This document shows positions 11,953-23,709 of a stretch of 64,000 bases of DNA, piece by piece. Below the pieces are notes generated by a model. That model searched no databases, was not told where the DNA came from, and worked only from the letters and a program-made list of their open reading frames with translations. The stretch comes from Macrolepiota albuminosa (Eukaryota > Basidiomycota > Agaricomycetes > Agaricales > Agaricaceae). The stretch lies in the NCBI GenBank assembly GCA_027475525.1, contig JAMWFC010000033.1, positions 186,001 through 250,000 of the forward strand, read 5' to 3'. Position numbers and translations under genes: made by a program. The stretch's first letter is position 1; each line of letters starts with the position of its first letter.

Positions 11953-14428
11953 ATGCCTTCTAAAATAGCGGAAGCCCGCTTAGAAGAGGTACCGGAGGAG
12001 GCTGCAAGGCCTGAAGTATCCCGCGTGGAAAACTGATTCCCGTGCACACCAGCAGTGGAGGAAGCTCCAGAGGTTGTAGAGCTTCCAGAGGAGGTGATTG
12101 AGTCGTCAAGTGACGACGACGCCGGAGCAGAGGAGCAGCGGCTGAAAACCGTGTACACCATGCACTTGCAGGTGTTCTGGGACTTGCACCCAGAGGTGAT
12201 GAAATACACTACCCAAGCGCAACTTGAGTGCTATGCGTCAGCACATATAGTAGCACTTAGGCGACAAGGGCACGAAGTGCCCAATGTATTCAGTACAAAA
12301 TATACTGATTTAATGGTGAGAGTGCTCACTATGGAGCTGCAAATGTATGTGCAGCGGAAGGCCACATGGCAATTGGGGGTCTCAACCCCCTGGAGCCACA
12401 TGTCCAAGGAATGCTCGGCATGGTGCAATCAAGACGTTGGAATCAAGCTAGTGGAGGCACTAGCACGGGCGCAGGAAGTGCCCAAAGCAAGACCGGTGAG
12501 TACTTTTTATACTCCTGCAGGACAAGGGTGGCATGAGGAGCCCCCACACATGCGTAACCAAGACCGTAGGACAGATATGTCAGGTTTGGATGGGCATGAT
12601 AGTACCATGCTCAAGGTGAAGAGCGAGGCATCTGTGATGCCGCACGTGCCCATGGCCGAAACGTTGAGCGACAGAGTTGCGTATCAATGTATGCGCAATG
12701 GCGACCTCAGGACTAAGGGACAGTCCCTTATCGACGATCAGGGCATCGTATTCGAGGGCACTAAGCCCATTGATGAGATGCGTTGTCAATTCATCATGCA
12801 GGGTCAGGAGAATCAAGCTTCTCCGGTTCCAGGGCGGTGCAATGATTATGATCAAGGAGACTTCCTCGATCGAGATGGCGCCATGAGACGTGAGGTCCCT
12901 GGTAATGGCTGGGATGACGGCCCTAGGTTGACTCCTTGAGACGAGGGCAATTATGCCCACAGTCAAGGAGGCTCGGGACATCCTCCACAGAGTGGACGAG
13001 AGAAGTCACTTCCCCATGCCGCTGATTTGGCGACTAGATCCCCGGGTCAGCGGGAGGCCATTCAAATGCATCATGAAGCCATGCACAATCGCCTGCATCA
13101 AGTAGTTGATGATGCCCTGGGTGTAACCTTACGGTTACCTGACGGGGTGAAGCTGCGTAAAGCAGACAGTAGGCATATTCGCGCCTATACAGGCATGTCC
13201 AAGTTCAGCAACCTGGAAGATTGGGCGATGGATGTATGCACCCATCTCACCATGTGCCTATACGGAGGCGACCGTATGGAATGAGAACAAATCTTCATTC
13301 TTCCTGAGTTCTTGGCCGGAGAGGCCATGGGGTGGTCTTGACGGGCAGTACTGCACGTCAACCGTGTCCAATATGACTGGACGTTCAAAGGAGTCCTTAC
13401 AGGACTGTACAATCGATTTGTGCACCCCTCAACGCTCCAGGATGCGAGGCAGGACTTCCAGTCTGCCAAGTACACCGAGAAGTTGGGAGTGCAAGAGTTC
13501 TATGATACCTACCCTTAATGACCATGCCCAGAACATGGCAGTATACTTGGATGGGTATACAATGCTCGAAACGTTCTTGGATGGCATTCCTGCAGACATG
13601 CGCCGCTATTTGATACGTGAGGATGGACTGTTCCCAGAAGTCAACGATGTGGAAGAGTTTGTGGCATATGCCATCAGGTATGAGCAGTCCCTGAAGACTG
13701 CTAACCACTACAAACATTGGAGTGGACACAAAGGGGGACCCAGGCGACTTACGCCTGGTGGGACACCCTCACGGGGTCAGCATGTGGGGACCTTCCTGGC
13801 CAAAAAGACCGACTTGAACCGTGACCGCAGCACGCAGTTTGTGGTACGCAGAACCCCTGCTGCGAACCGAGGGCGGAGCTGCCTACGCCCAGAGCGGACG
13901 CTGGATGGAGAACGTCCTAAACCAAGGCTGGACTTCAAGCCGGCCAACCCACCAGGGCAAACGGGGACTTGTTTTGCATGTGGCCAACCAGGCCACTATG
14001 CTACCAACTGCTCCGCAAAGCTGGGAGCCCCGAGGAAGAGGTATACACCCCACGCCCACCTTCGAGCTGCACATACTGCAGCCACGAGTGGGAGTGATGG
14101 AGACGTATCTGCCGAGTCTGAGGCAGAGCACCCCACAAATGACCAGGAGCCCCCAGAGGAGGCATTGGGTGCCGAGCCTGAGAGTGTGGTCGTGGAGGGG
14201 GAGGAGTATGTCACAGTCGACGTATATGATGACGTCTACGACAACGAGTACTACAGTTGCGACAGCGACTCTGAGTGCCTAGCGGCGATGACGGATTGGC
14301 TGTCTACGAATGATCCCGAAAAAAATAACGTGGTTCGGATGAAGAAGGTGACTCTTCAGCGTGCGGAGGGCACTTTGCAGCGCCCTACATTGAAACGGGC
14401 AGACAAGGAGTGCCTGGTCTCGTATGTG
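11953..14428 (+). pseudogene. Element 2 gag with CCHC knuckle
   Basis: The likely start is the ATG at 11953 (MPSKIAEARLEE), in frame with the long block beginning 12055 but interrupted by TGA at 12034. Further stops fall near 12940 and 13283, and one frame shift lies near 13517. Capsid-like blocks such as FSNLEDWAMDVCTHL and EFVAYAIRYEQSLKTANHY match element 1. The knuckle CFACGQPGHYATNC lies at about 13973-14014. An acidic stretch (14085-14290) joins it to the protease. It is gag rather than a host gene because of its position between the LTR and protease. Confidence 0.88.
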
Positions 14429-14839
14429 GATGTAGATGGCCACAAGGCATGGACCATATGGGACTCTGGGAGTACTACATCGGGCATAACACCCTAGTTC
14501 GCCCATGTGTACGGAATATCCATGCAGGAGTTGGATATGCCATTGGCGTTACAGCTGGGCACCGTAGGGAGCCAAGCCATGGTGCAGTATGGGACAAATG
14601 TGACTGTCCAAACACCGGGCTCACGTAGCCGGGAATACATGGATGTAGCAAACTTTGATCGCTACGATATGATACTGGGAACGCCATTCATGCGGCGTAA
14701 CAAAGTCATACTAGACTTTGACCAATGTCAGGTACTAGTGAATGGGAAAGTGATCCCAGCCGAACGAGCTACAGCAGACAACACTGATAATCGTCTGCGA
14801 CGTCATCGCACTACGGAGAAACGCAAGGACTCTCCATGA
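14429..14839 (+). pseudogene. Element 2 retropepsin-like protease
   Basis: The active-site motif WDSGSTTSGITP (about 14458-14493) retains DSG. A TAG at 14494-14496 follows where element 1 has CAG (Gln), a single C-to-T change. Downstream DRYDMILGTPFM is the conserved second half of the fold. It is in the same frame as gag and RT, consistent with one Gag-Pol polyprotein. Confidence 0.82.
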
Positions 14840-17010
14840 CTTGGCCGGCGCAGAGTGCCGGCCGTGGAGGATGTGGAGGAGGAAGTGCAGGCTATGCCTG
14901 GACTGAGCACAGACCACAACGTGGTAATAATGAGCGAGGAGGAGTATCAAGCCTCCAAGAGGAGTGACGAGCAAATAATCGCTCCTGATATTCGAGGCGC
15001 AAAGCCTCCAGACAAGCACCATCAAAAGGCGAGACAATGGGAGGACTCAGTAGATGTATGTCCATCTACGTCCTCACAAGTTAAGTTGGATGACTTGAGA
15101 GACAGCATCTGAGAGGCGGAAGCCTCAGGAGAGGGGGACACACGGTCCCTATGGAAGCGACCAGCACCCCTGCCAGAGTACGACTGGGCATATGACCTCC
15201 GAATGCCGCAAGAGTGGAACGAGCTGGTGGCAGCCACGTGTGCACAAAATGCGCACCAGAGACGGATGACCGTCAAACCAGTGTATCGCCAGCCAGCCTC
15301 AGACGAGGTGTCCATAGCATACTCACTGGTACGTGAGAGGAAGAGCCTCGTGGCTTATAAGGCAGCGGCAGCGGGTTCTCCGCTGAGACTACATATACCC
15401 AATGACAGTGTCAATCGGGTGCTCGCAATGTGCAAGCAATATGCACCGCTGCCTCGGCCACCCTCAGAGATGGTGGAAGTACTTCCCCCAGTGCATATGA
15501 AGGGGAAGCAGAAGGCGACAAGCCTTTGTGAGGAAGATATACCTCGGTTGCGTCAGCAATGGCAAGAAGAATTTGCTGACATGGTCAACGGGACCAAGGA
15601 GGAGCTCCTGCCATGGCGGGAGGTGAACCATGAGATCAATCTCATAGACGAGAGCAAGCAGTATAAGTACCACTTGCCGCACTGCCCGCATGCACTCCAG
15701 GAGCAACTACACGATAAAACTAACCGCTATTTGAATGCTCAATGGTGGTCACCATGCACCACTGCTCAGGCTGCACCATTATTGTGCATCCCGAAGAAGG
15801 ATGGAACCCTTCAAACAGCTCTTGATGCATATCAGTGCAATGACAATACTATAAAGGATGTAACTCCTTTACCAGATCAGGAGGTGATCCGGGAAGACGT
15901 GGCTCAGGCGAAGTATTGCTCAAAGATTGACCTTACAGACGCTTATGAGCAGGTGCACATTTGCACCAAAGACGTACCCAAGACCGTATTTGCATTGATC
16001 ATGGGCACGTTCACGAGCAACATAATGCAGATTGGAGACTGTAATGCTCCAGCCACCTTCCAGAGGCTAATGACCTCTATTTTTCGAGACGTAATAGGAC
16101 GTTTTATGCACGTCTACTTAGATGACATATTCATCTACTGAGGCTAATGACCTCTATTTTTCGAGACGTAATAGGACGTTTTATGCACGTCTACTTAGAT
16201 GACATATTCATCTACTCGGACTCTATGGAGGAGCATGAGCAGCACCTCAGAGTTGTATTCGAACGACTATGCAAGTACAAATTGTACTTGAAGTAGAAGA
16301 AATGTGAGCTTTATGCTCAGAGTATAGACTGACTAGGGCATGTCATAGATGAGCGGGGTATCCACTCCAATCAGGACAAGCTTGATCGCATTCGGGAGTG
16401 GTGAACACCCTGAAACTACAATGACATCCAACGGTTTGTTGGCCTTGTCAACTACATATTGAGCTTCTTGCCCGATGTCACAGCCTATACTGGGCCACTT
16501 ATGGCCATGACGCAGAACGGGTCACCGTTCAATTGGAGGCCGTTGCACCAGCAGTGCTTCAAGATGGTCAAACGGATCTGTACAAAGACTCCAGTGATTC
16601 GACCAATTGACCCTAGATGGGATGAGCTGATATGGCTCATTTGCGACGCATCCAAGACAGGCGTTGGAGCCATGTATGGTCAGGGAAGCAGCTGGCAGAC
16701 ATGCCGCCCAGCAGGGTTCATGTCAAAGAAGTTCACGACGGCCCAGCAAAACTATGCAGTGCACGAGCTGGAGATTCTTGCCATACTCAAGGCCCTTCTC
16801 AAGTGGGAGGATAAGCTGATGGGATATCCCATCCACATCATAACGGACCACAAGGCCCTTGAGTTCTTCAAAACTCAGGTGAACTTGTTGCCATGTCAGC
16901 GACGTTGGATAGACTACATGTTGAGATACCAGTTCGACATCACCTATGTTAAAGGTGAACTCAACAAAGTGGCAGACTGCTTGTCACGCTACTTTGAGAG
17001 TGATGTAGTT
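14840..17010 (+). pseudogene. Element 2 reverse transcriptase and RNase H
   Basis: RT motifs are PLLCIPKKDGTLQTALDA, KIDLTDAYEQVHI and the catalytic YLDDIFIY box at about 16118-16139. A 77-base duplication (16063-16216) repeats this box, creates a TGA and shifts the frame by two. Removing it joins the upstream and downstream frames. More stops occur at 16296 (TAG), 16330 (TGA) and 16402 (TGA). RNase H residues are intact: LICDASKTG, HELEILAIL, ITDHKALEFF and NKVADCLSRYF. Without the duplication and the transition stops the enzyme would look complete. Confidence 0.9.
16063..16216 (+). repeat. 77-base exact tandem duplication (16063 and 16140) in RT
   Basis: Bases 16063-16139 equal 16140-16216. 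The junction makes a TGA, and the downstream frame differs by exactly 77 modulo 3. Confidence 0.96.
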
Positions 17011-18819
17011 GGGGAGGCTCACGAGCCTCATGAGTATGTGCAGGCAGACTGCCGCATAGACCCTGATGGAGAGGATTTACCTCTCCACCAATACCAGGAG
17101 CTCAGGGAGCATGTCCTGGAAGTACATGCTATGCATGATGATGAACGGAGGCAAAGCACTCGCCTCAGGGAGCAGCGTGAAGAGCGGGACGTAGCCATCC
17201 AGTTGCTCAAGGAGCATGAAGTCGTGGACCCAGCGTCAACTGAGGAGCACGAGCGCCCTGATATACCCGTTACGCTAGCAGAGATGCTCGAAGGCGAATT
17301 GCCTTCATCCCAGCCCCCTAGCCTGGTCAGCGACAACTTCTGGAAGGAAGTGGTGCAGGACTATGGCAATGATTCTCTCTTCACCGAGATAATTGCCAAT
17401 CCTGATGACCATCCTCGGTTCAGGCATGAGCCTGGTGGACTGATCACAATGGAGAACCGTCAAGGGGTGGCAGTGGTCTGCCTCCCCCATACACGAACCA
17501 TTGTTACACGGGTCTTGGACCAGGCCCATGCACTGGTGGGGCACTTTGGTGCCGCCAGGACGTTGGGCTACATCCGGAGATGGTATTGGTGGCCACGTAT
17601 GGCCCAAGAAGTGACTAAGTTCTGCGCCTCATGCGCAGCATGTCAGAGGGCAAAATTGCCCCCTGGATCCCCTCCCGGGAAGCTACACCAGCTACCTGTG
17701 CCGGTAAAACCTTGGGATTCCATTGGAATGGACTTCGTAGGTCCCTTTCCCAAGTCCAGAGGGTTTGATTACCTCTGGGTGGTCATCTGCCGCATGACGA
17801 GCATGGTGCACCTCATACCGGTGTGAACTATGCTGACAGCTAAGGAGCTGTCATGGATCTACCTTAGGGAGATCGTTAGGCTGCATGGGCTGCCTAGTAC
17901 CATTGTGAGTGATCGTGACTCAAAGTTCACGTCTCAATAGTGGAGGGAACTCCACAAACTGTTAGGAGCGCGACTTCTTATGTCGACGTCCTTCCATCCT
18001 CAAACGGATGGGCAAACAGAGCGGGCTAACTGCAGTATAGGCCAGATTCTGAGGGCAGTTGTTCGCCCTGACCAACGAGACTGGGTGGACTGGTGTCCAC
18101 TCACTGAGTTCACGATTAACACGAGTATCTCAGATACAACAGGGTATGCGCCCTTTGAGCTCAATGGAGGATACTTGCCCTCCATGCTGCACAAAGTTTG
18201 TGCTGATACGGTGGCCCACCAAGGAGTTGTCGAGTTTGCCAGGCAGGCCCTGGAGAACATTGCGGCGGCGCATGACGCCATCATAGAGGCACGAGTCTTT
18301 CAGGCAAAAAACGCCAATCACCATAGGCGAGCAAAACTGCCAATAGCAGTAGGAGCGTTGGTTTACCTATCAACGCATAACCTGAGACTCCCAAAGGGTT
18401 GGGCGAGTAAACTCTGCCCGAAATGGGTAGGTCCATACCACATTCTAGACGCAGAGCCAAGTACCTCCAACTATGTGTTGGAGCTGCCTCTGGCATTACA
18501 GGAATGATGCATTGTTCCAAAGTTTCACGTGTCACTGTTGCGACCATACAGCACATCTGACGATGCGCTATTTCCTAACAGGGCGACCCTGGGCCCCTAT
18601 GATTTTGGGGCTCGAGACGATGACAAATGGTTTGTCGAGTGCATTATTGGGCACCGGTGGACTGAGCATAACACGCTCAAGTTTGAGGTACGCTGGTCTC
18701 TCAGGGACACAACATGGGAGCCATACTCCCATTGCTCCAAGTTGGCGGCACTTGACTGTTATTTGGAGTTGAAGGGCGTTAAGCGCCCATATCAATTAAG
18801 TAAGCGTGCCAGCGCTTAA
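17011..18819 (+). pseudogene. Element 2 integrase with C-terminal chromodomain
   Basis: After an acidic linker (17011-17500) come the zinc-binding residues (HALVGHFG and CASCAACQRAK), the catalytic Asp in GMDFVGPFPKS, the second Asp in VSDRDSKF and Glu in TDGQTERAN. The C-terminal chromodomain is VECIIGHRWTEHNTLKFE and onward, ending at TAA 18817. TGA at 17824, TAG at 17938 and TGA at 18506 interrupt it. The integrase would insert cDNA and the chromodomain would tether it to modified histones. Confidence 0.9.
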
Positions 18820-18949
18820 TTTGATTGGCAGTGCTGATCGTGGCTTGGCTGAGTTGGTCAGCAGCTGTGGCTGAAACACGTCTTAAAAGGCAAAATTTCT
18901 TTTTCGCTTTTTTCCCTCAACCATGGACAACATGCCCATGGACCAAAGT

Positions 18950-18950
<1 letters not shown>

Positions 18951-18982
<32 letters not shown>
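18951..18982 (+). repeat. CAG/CAA microsatellite coding poly-Gln at the start of ORF3
   Basis: An uninterrupted run of CAG and CAA codons begins ten codons after the proposed ORF3 start. Length variation here would change the Gln tract without shifting the frame. Confidence 0.85.
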
Positions 18983-19056
18983 ATTGAGTTGGCGCCATCG
19001 GTCTTACCGTCGGCTGGATGGGGGGGCAGATGGCTCCCCTGCTGACCCAAAATGCA

Positions 19057-19210
19057 CCCCAGTGGAGACAATCGCAACAGGCTGTGGGCTTCCCACAACA
19101 CAGCAACAACCAGCGGCAGGCTACCCACTGCAGCCCCAGTGGAGACAATCGCAACAGGCTGTGGGCTTCCCACAACACAGCAACAACCAGCGGCAGGCTA
19201 CCCACTGCAG
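19057..19210 (+). repeat. 77-base tandem duplication (19057 and 19134) in ORF3
   Basis: Bases 19057-19133 equal 19134-19210, with one extra matching base by chance. Confidence 0.95.
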
Positions 19211-21328
19211 CAGCCGGTGATCAGTGGCTATTCACCACACCAACTCATGCAGGGCAACTTCATGCCCCAGAACGCACCTGTGGGCGGCTATCAGCCCCAA
19301 CAACCAGTAGCAGGCGCTTATGCGCCACATCATGCAGAGGGCCAATCTCAGCAACAGGCCTACAGGGGGCTAGTCAGCCCCCAAGCAGCGGCAGGATGGA
19401 GGCAGCTTGCCTCCGTACTGGCAACAGGGCAACTGGACACACATCCTTTGCTCCAGTCTACCACCCCGGCGCACTACCCTGGCATGGGTGGTGTGCCCGT
19501 AATGATACCGTACCCCCTGGCTTGGATGGGGGCATGGGGCGCAATGCCCCAGTACAATGCCTCGTATGAGGCGCTAGCCAAGGGAGGCCGGTCGATTTCC
19601 CTGTCAACCACAGCACCAACTGACAATCTAGAGGGACGCCAAGCATCCCTTGTGCAGGCCACCGCGGCCATTGAGAGTACAGAAACTCTCAATACAGAAC
19701 GAAGCATCAGTTTATTGGCTGGCTGATGCGCCGATGGAGAGCCTGGCCAAGCTCTCCTTGCTACAGCGGCTGGAAATGCCGCACCAATCCAAGCCCAGCT
19801 CGGAAGAAGAGTTGTGTCCTCAACATGACAAAGGAAAAGCATGGGCTGTCGAGCCCAGTCTCAACCAGGACTTAGTCCTGGCTACCCTTCTCCAATGCCT
19901 GGGAGACAACGGGTACGATGTACCCGCAGAGTCATCATTCCTCCGCGATGCAGAGGCAGTCGTCCTCATCAGTCGGATGATAGACGACATGGATCATATG
20001 TGCGCCCAGCGCAAAACTGATCTCCTTGCCCTATTGGCCGCTCATAAGCGGCAGACTACACCTCCGAGTCAGGACACTGACTCCAGCAAAAGGGCACGTC
20101 GGCAAGGAGTGGAGGACATGCCCTCCCACTCGATTAAGTCGAGCATTGTTGCCCCTGGCCGGGAGGCCGGCCTAGGACAGGACATCCTTCCCTATGAAGA
20201 TGTTCCTGCTCCAGCCGCCCCCCAGCTTATCCAGCGCCTCGCCAGCGGTGCATCTGAGGTCGCATCTTTGCGACCAGTATCTGTGGTTTCCACCACGCAC
20301 TCTGGGGAGCAGAGTTCCAGGGGTGTGAGCACACGCCCCACTGAGGCTAAGGCCTCACAACCCTGAAAGGATTGTTGGGGTAAGCAACCGGAAGGGCACA
20401 CGTACGTCAACGTGCACTTCCCCGAGGATGCCCTGAAAGGGGCCTCAGGGGCTAACATCCCCTTTTTACCTGCAATACTGGTAGAGGGCCCGCCAGCCCG
20501 ACTCCCGCGGTGTGTGTGGGCAATGGACCCACGATCTGATAAGTCAGAGCCGGAGAGGCTGCCATCCCCGCCTGGTATGAGGAGCCTGAAGAGACTCGTA
20601 TGGAATCCCCTGTGCCGCACGAGACGGCAGCACAACGTATGGCACGTGAACGGCGCAACAGCAATCGATGGGCCAAGATGGACTGTTGGGCGCAGGATAG
20701 CGCCAAGCGAGGAGCTGCCCTCCTCGAGGACAAAACCAGGTGCATCCCTGATGCGCTCAGTGTTGTGATCTACCGTGATCACACTATTGAGCGCCAGAAC
20801 TCATTCTTTGGTGCGGGGTTAGCTCCCCAGTTCTATTGGTTGCCAGTGACCAATACCATCTTCGTCGGGCAAGAAGCCTGTGCAGCCAGGGCCTTCGAGA
20901 CCGATAAAGAGGGCAACACTGCGTCAATGCCCCACAACAGTAAGGTGTACCAAGTGGCACCTCGCAGGTTTCCCCACAGTCCTCAAGAAGTCCGCAGGCT
21001 TCATGCACTGGTTAACAACTAGTTTACGCCGATTCGTCAGCGTCAGTTGGGCTATCTATTGCTCAACAAATTCAAGCAGGTGGTGCTCAACTGCCACCCT
21101 ACTGCTTGAGACAGAGCCATGTCTCACTTACTCAACGAGGTTGCATATCGGACCATTGCAGTACCCTTTGCAAGTTCAGAGGAGCGGGAGAACATCCCAC
21201 AAATGATTGTGCCAATGCGGATCTATCGCCGCAAAGAGGGAGGGAGAATTGCCTTCGTTGGCCTTACTCCCCCTGATCCAAAGCAACCATTTGCTTTGGA
21301 CTACCTGGGCTCATATGCCCTCCTGTAC

Positions 21329-21482
21329 GGACGTCCTGGGACGTCCAACGTATGGACCAGTCTGGCCATGGACCGTGCCATGCGCATTCATTGGCGCAGC
21401 CTCTTGGACGTCCTGGGACGTCCAACGTATGGACCAGTCTGGCCATGGACCGTGCCATGCGCATTCATTGGCGCAGCCTCTT
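21329..21482 (+). repeat. 77-base exact tandem duplication (21329 and 21406) in ORF3
   Basis: Bases 21329-21405 equal 21406-21482 exactly. The open frame moves from frame 2 to frame 1 across it, as expected for 77 extra bases. Confidence 0.96.
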
Positions 21483-21561
21483 TGGGTTTGCGCTTGTACG
21501 TGCCCTCTGCGCCAGCCGCCCCTCCAAGTCCACAGTACACAAGTATCTGGCCTATGTATTT

Positions 21562-21715
21562 GCAAGGCCAGGCCTCTACAAAGAGGCCGTGGCTGAGTAT
21601 GAGGCGGCTATGGGGCAAGTCTTTGTGCCCCTCCACGCGCAAGGCCAGGCCTCTACAAAGAGGCCGTGGCTGAGTATGAGGCGGCTATGGGGCAAGTCTT
21701 TGTGCCCCTCCACGC
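21562..21715 (+). repeat. 77-base exact tandem duplication (21562 and 21639) in ORF3
   Basis: Bases 21562-21638 equal 21639-21715 exactly. The frame moves from 1 to 3 across it, again consistent with 77 extra bases. Confidence 0.96.
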
Positions 21716-22292
21716 CGATGACCCTAACTTCGAGGCTCAGGCTGTGGACATCCCGGAAGCATCAGCTTCCGTGTTCACCACTTCAGATGCGTTATGTGTC
21801 CTTCTTCACAATCAAATTCCAGTCAGCTGGGCTGACCACGCGTACACCTATGGAGTCACCTACTTGGCCCACCTCTTCTTCAGTGACAGCCGGCTCTACA
21901 ACAAGGCGGCTGCTATCGACAACGAGAGGCTGCAATGCCTCGACCATTACGGTACACCCTAGTCCATTGCTCAGTGGGATGGGTGGTGCGAGGCCACCAT
22001 TGGCGATTGACAATGCCTGATGCTCCAGCAGCAGGACAGTCATTGTGCTTACGACGACGCGCTCACCAAGGGGATATACCTCCTCATCAGGCAAGACATT
22101 CATGCCCACAAAATCTGGACACGCCAGTACCTGTCCGACACTGGGGATCTTCCTGATCCCCAACCACCTATCCTGGGGTCGATCATCAACCCCAATCTCA
22201 CACTGTTCCCCCTCCAGGACTATGATGACTCCCTGCCAGTAGCAGGGCCCTTGGGCACTTCCTATGCGCTGATGACGTCCAAATTGTGCTAA

Positions 22293-23458
22293 GGTGCACT
22301 ATCACTAGTACAGCTACTTAGTCAATATAGCTTTGGGCGCGCTAAGTATGGGAGAGAGTCCCGGACAGGTCCCAGAGAACGCACAGTAGGCAAGAGGTTG
22401 GTGGTAAGGAAAAGGGGAGATTGGCGCTTATTTAAGGCCCAAAAATGCGGCAAGAGTATGCTAAAAATCACCAATGAAAGGTGCTAAGAGGCACGGGAAA
22501 GAGTCGCCAAGGAAAGGCGCTAAGGAGCGCGGGAGAGAGTCGCCAAGGAAAGGCGCTAAGGAGCGCGAGAGAGAGTCGCCAAGGAAAGGCGCTAAGAGAC
22601 ACTGTAAAGGGGTCACTAAGAGGCGCTAAGTGTTAGCACCTAAAAGAGATGATAAAATGACGAAATTGCTTAGCAGATCTAAGCGCAAATGCCTTGCCGT
22701 AGTTGCAAGACACTAAGAGATTGCAGACAGAAAGGGTGAGAGAGAACTAAAGCAGAGTCCCCTTGCCGACACGGTCAACAAAAAGGTAGTCTGTTGCGTA
22801 GGGTGACCAAAATGTTGGGATACAATCCCTACTGCCAAATTGATGATGTACTACTAACAAAAAGTAAGTATTTATATGTAAGTAAATGCCCTGAATTAAA
22901 CTATATGGTGAAGAAGTCCACAATCATGCTGTCAGTCTGAGTCGGCAAGAAGCTAAGCGACGTCAGGTGCTAAGGTGAAACTCCAAGCTGTCTGTCATAA
23001 AATACTTCATCATTCCTACTGCCACCGGCTAAGAGCATCATGGGTGCCAAGTGTCTGTGTCCATGTATGGCCCTGAAGGGTGAGTGGCAAGGTGCGGCAA
23101 GGTGTCAAGAGGAGTGCTAAGAATAGATGGTGCCATAAAGAGTGGTCCTGGAGTAATTAGAGGCTCCAGCTGCGAGTTATTAACATAAAAATATGCAAAA
23201 ATTAGCCCCTGGAGCGCTAAGACGTGCCGCTCCTGGTGGTCCCAGTGTGCCAATGTGAGATGCTTGTGTTGGCGCTATCCATGGTTATCTATAATGGGAG
23301 CTCATCAGCGCCCGCACCCAAGGATGAACTCCTCGACTACGACATGGATGACGCAACTGCCGATCCATTCCGGGAGCCTGGGGACTCTCCCATTGCCCCC
23401 GTCCCTGACTTACCAATGGCCTGACCATTGTATTATCTCGAGACCGTAGCTTGGTCTG
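22293..23458 (+). other. Long 3' non-coding tail of element 2
   Basis: About 1.2 kb separates the end of ORF3 from the polypurine tract. It contains many GCTAAG words and the 36-base minisatellite described separately. A short open stretch at 23224-23424 ends in an acidic sequence (LLDYDMDDATADPF) and could be a small exon or chance. Confidence 0.5.
22469..22613 (+). repeat. 36-base minisatellite, four units, in element 2
   Basis: Units start at 22469, 22505, 22541 and 22577 and share GGAAAGGCGCTAAGGAG. Units two and three differ at one position; the outer units are more diverged. It is inside the element, between ORF3 and the 3' LTR. Confidence 0.9.
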
Positions 23459-23469
23459 ATTGGGGGGTG
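23459..23469 (+). promoter_or_regulatory. Polypurine tract of element 2
   Basis: ATTGGGGGGTG sits directly against the 3' LTR start. This is the expected position for plus-strand DNA priming in LTR retrotransposons. Confidence 0.8.
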
Positions 23470-23704
23470 TGTAGTGTAGTCCGCTATGTGGCGTTGGCCA
23501 CATAGCTTTACTTACTGTATAGTAGGCAATATTATATTATATTTATTATAACATAATATTATTTACATTATTATATAACTAGTTATACCAGCTGCTTACA
23601 AAGCAGCTTATTTTTGTGTTGATACTACATAGTCAATAGACTGGACTGGTCTGATTCTGTGCAGTGTGAACCTAAGCTCTCACAATTTCTATAACTTCGT
23701 TACA
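23470..23704 (+). repeat. 3' LTR of element 2
   Basis: It starts TGTAGTGTAGTCC and ends CTTCGTTACA, 235 bases, bounded by the polypurine tract and the right GTAAG target copy at 23705-23709. It matches the 5' LTR apart from an 88-base duplication there and a 16-base AT-rich difference. Confidence 0.95.
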
Positions 23705-23709
23705 GTAAG
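23705..23709 (+). other. Target-site duplication, right copy (GTAAG)
   Basis: It matches 11130-11134 exactly and closes element 2. Confidence 0.93.

Larger units (their letters stand above)
18923..22292 (+). pseudogene. ORF3 of element 2, large uncharacterised protein
   Basis: An ATG at 18923 opens about 100 bases after the integrase stop. The N-terminal part (to about 19640) is a Gln tract followed by Pro/Gln/Gly/Tyr-rich sequence. A helix-rich middle (19730-20120) ends in a basic KRARRQ stretch. The C-terminal half (20600-22292) is ordinary globular-looking sequence with blocks such as PQFYWLPVTNTIFVGQEA and FALDYLGSYALLYG, and no recognised domain, signal peptide or membrane segment. Three 77-base duplications (19057, 21329, 21562) disturb it. 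Frames on either side of the last two agree once 77 is subtracted. Element 1 retains the N-terminal and middle parts. It is not evidently an envelope gene. Confidence 0.7.
11135..23704 (+). mobile_element. Element 2: full-length 12.6 kb Ty3/gypsy chromovirus with extra ORF3
   Basis: Both LTRs, a GTAAG target duplication, a polypurine tract and the order gag-protease-RT-RNase H-integrase-chromodomain-ORF3 are visible. The raw length is 12,570 bases; four 77-base tandem duplications inside it look like assembly artefacts and would reduce this by 308. Coding blocks are broken by stops, nearly all of which can arise from CGA, CAG or TGG by one transition. Apart from one shift near 13.5 kb and the 77-base duplications, gag-pol stays in one frame. 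The size is large for Ty3/gypsy because ORF3 and its 3' non-coding tail add about 4.5 kb. Confidence 0.95.

Noticed and set aside
18858..19205. Cysteine-rich ORF on the minus strand opposite ORF3
   Set aside because: The poly-Cys run is the antisense reading of the CAG tract; no other evidence supports it.
19014..19226. A natural tandem protein repeat in ORF3
   Set aside because: The repeat is exactly 77 bases, not a multiple of three, and belongs to the artefact class found at thirteen other sites.
18923..22292. ORF3 of element 2 as a retroviral envelope gene
   Set aside because: The position fits, but there is no signal peptide, membrane helix or glycoprotein-like pattern, and the N-terminus is a Gln tract.
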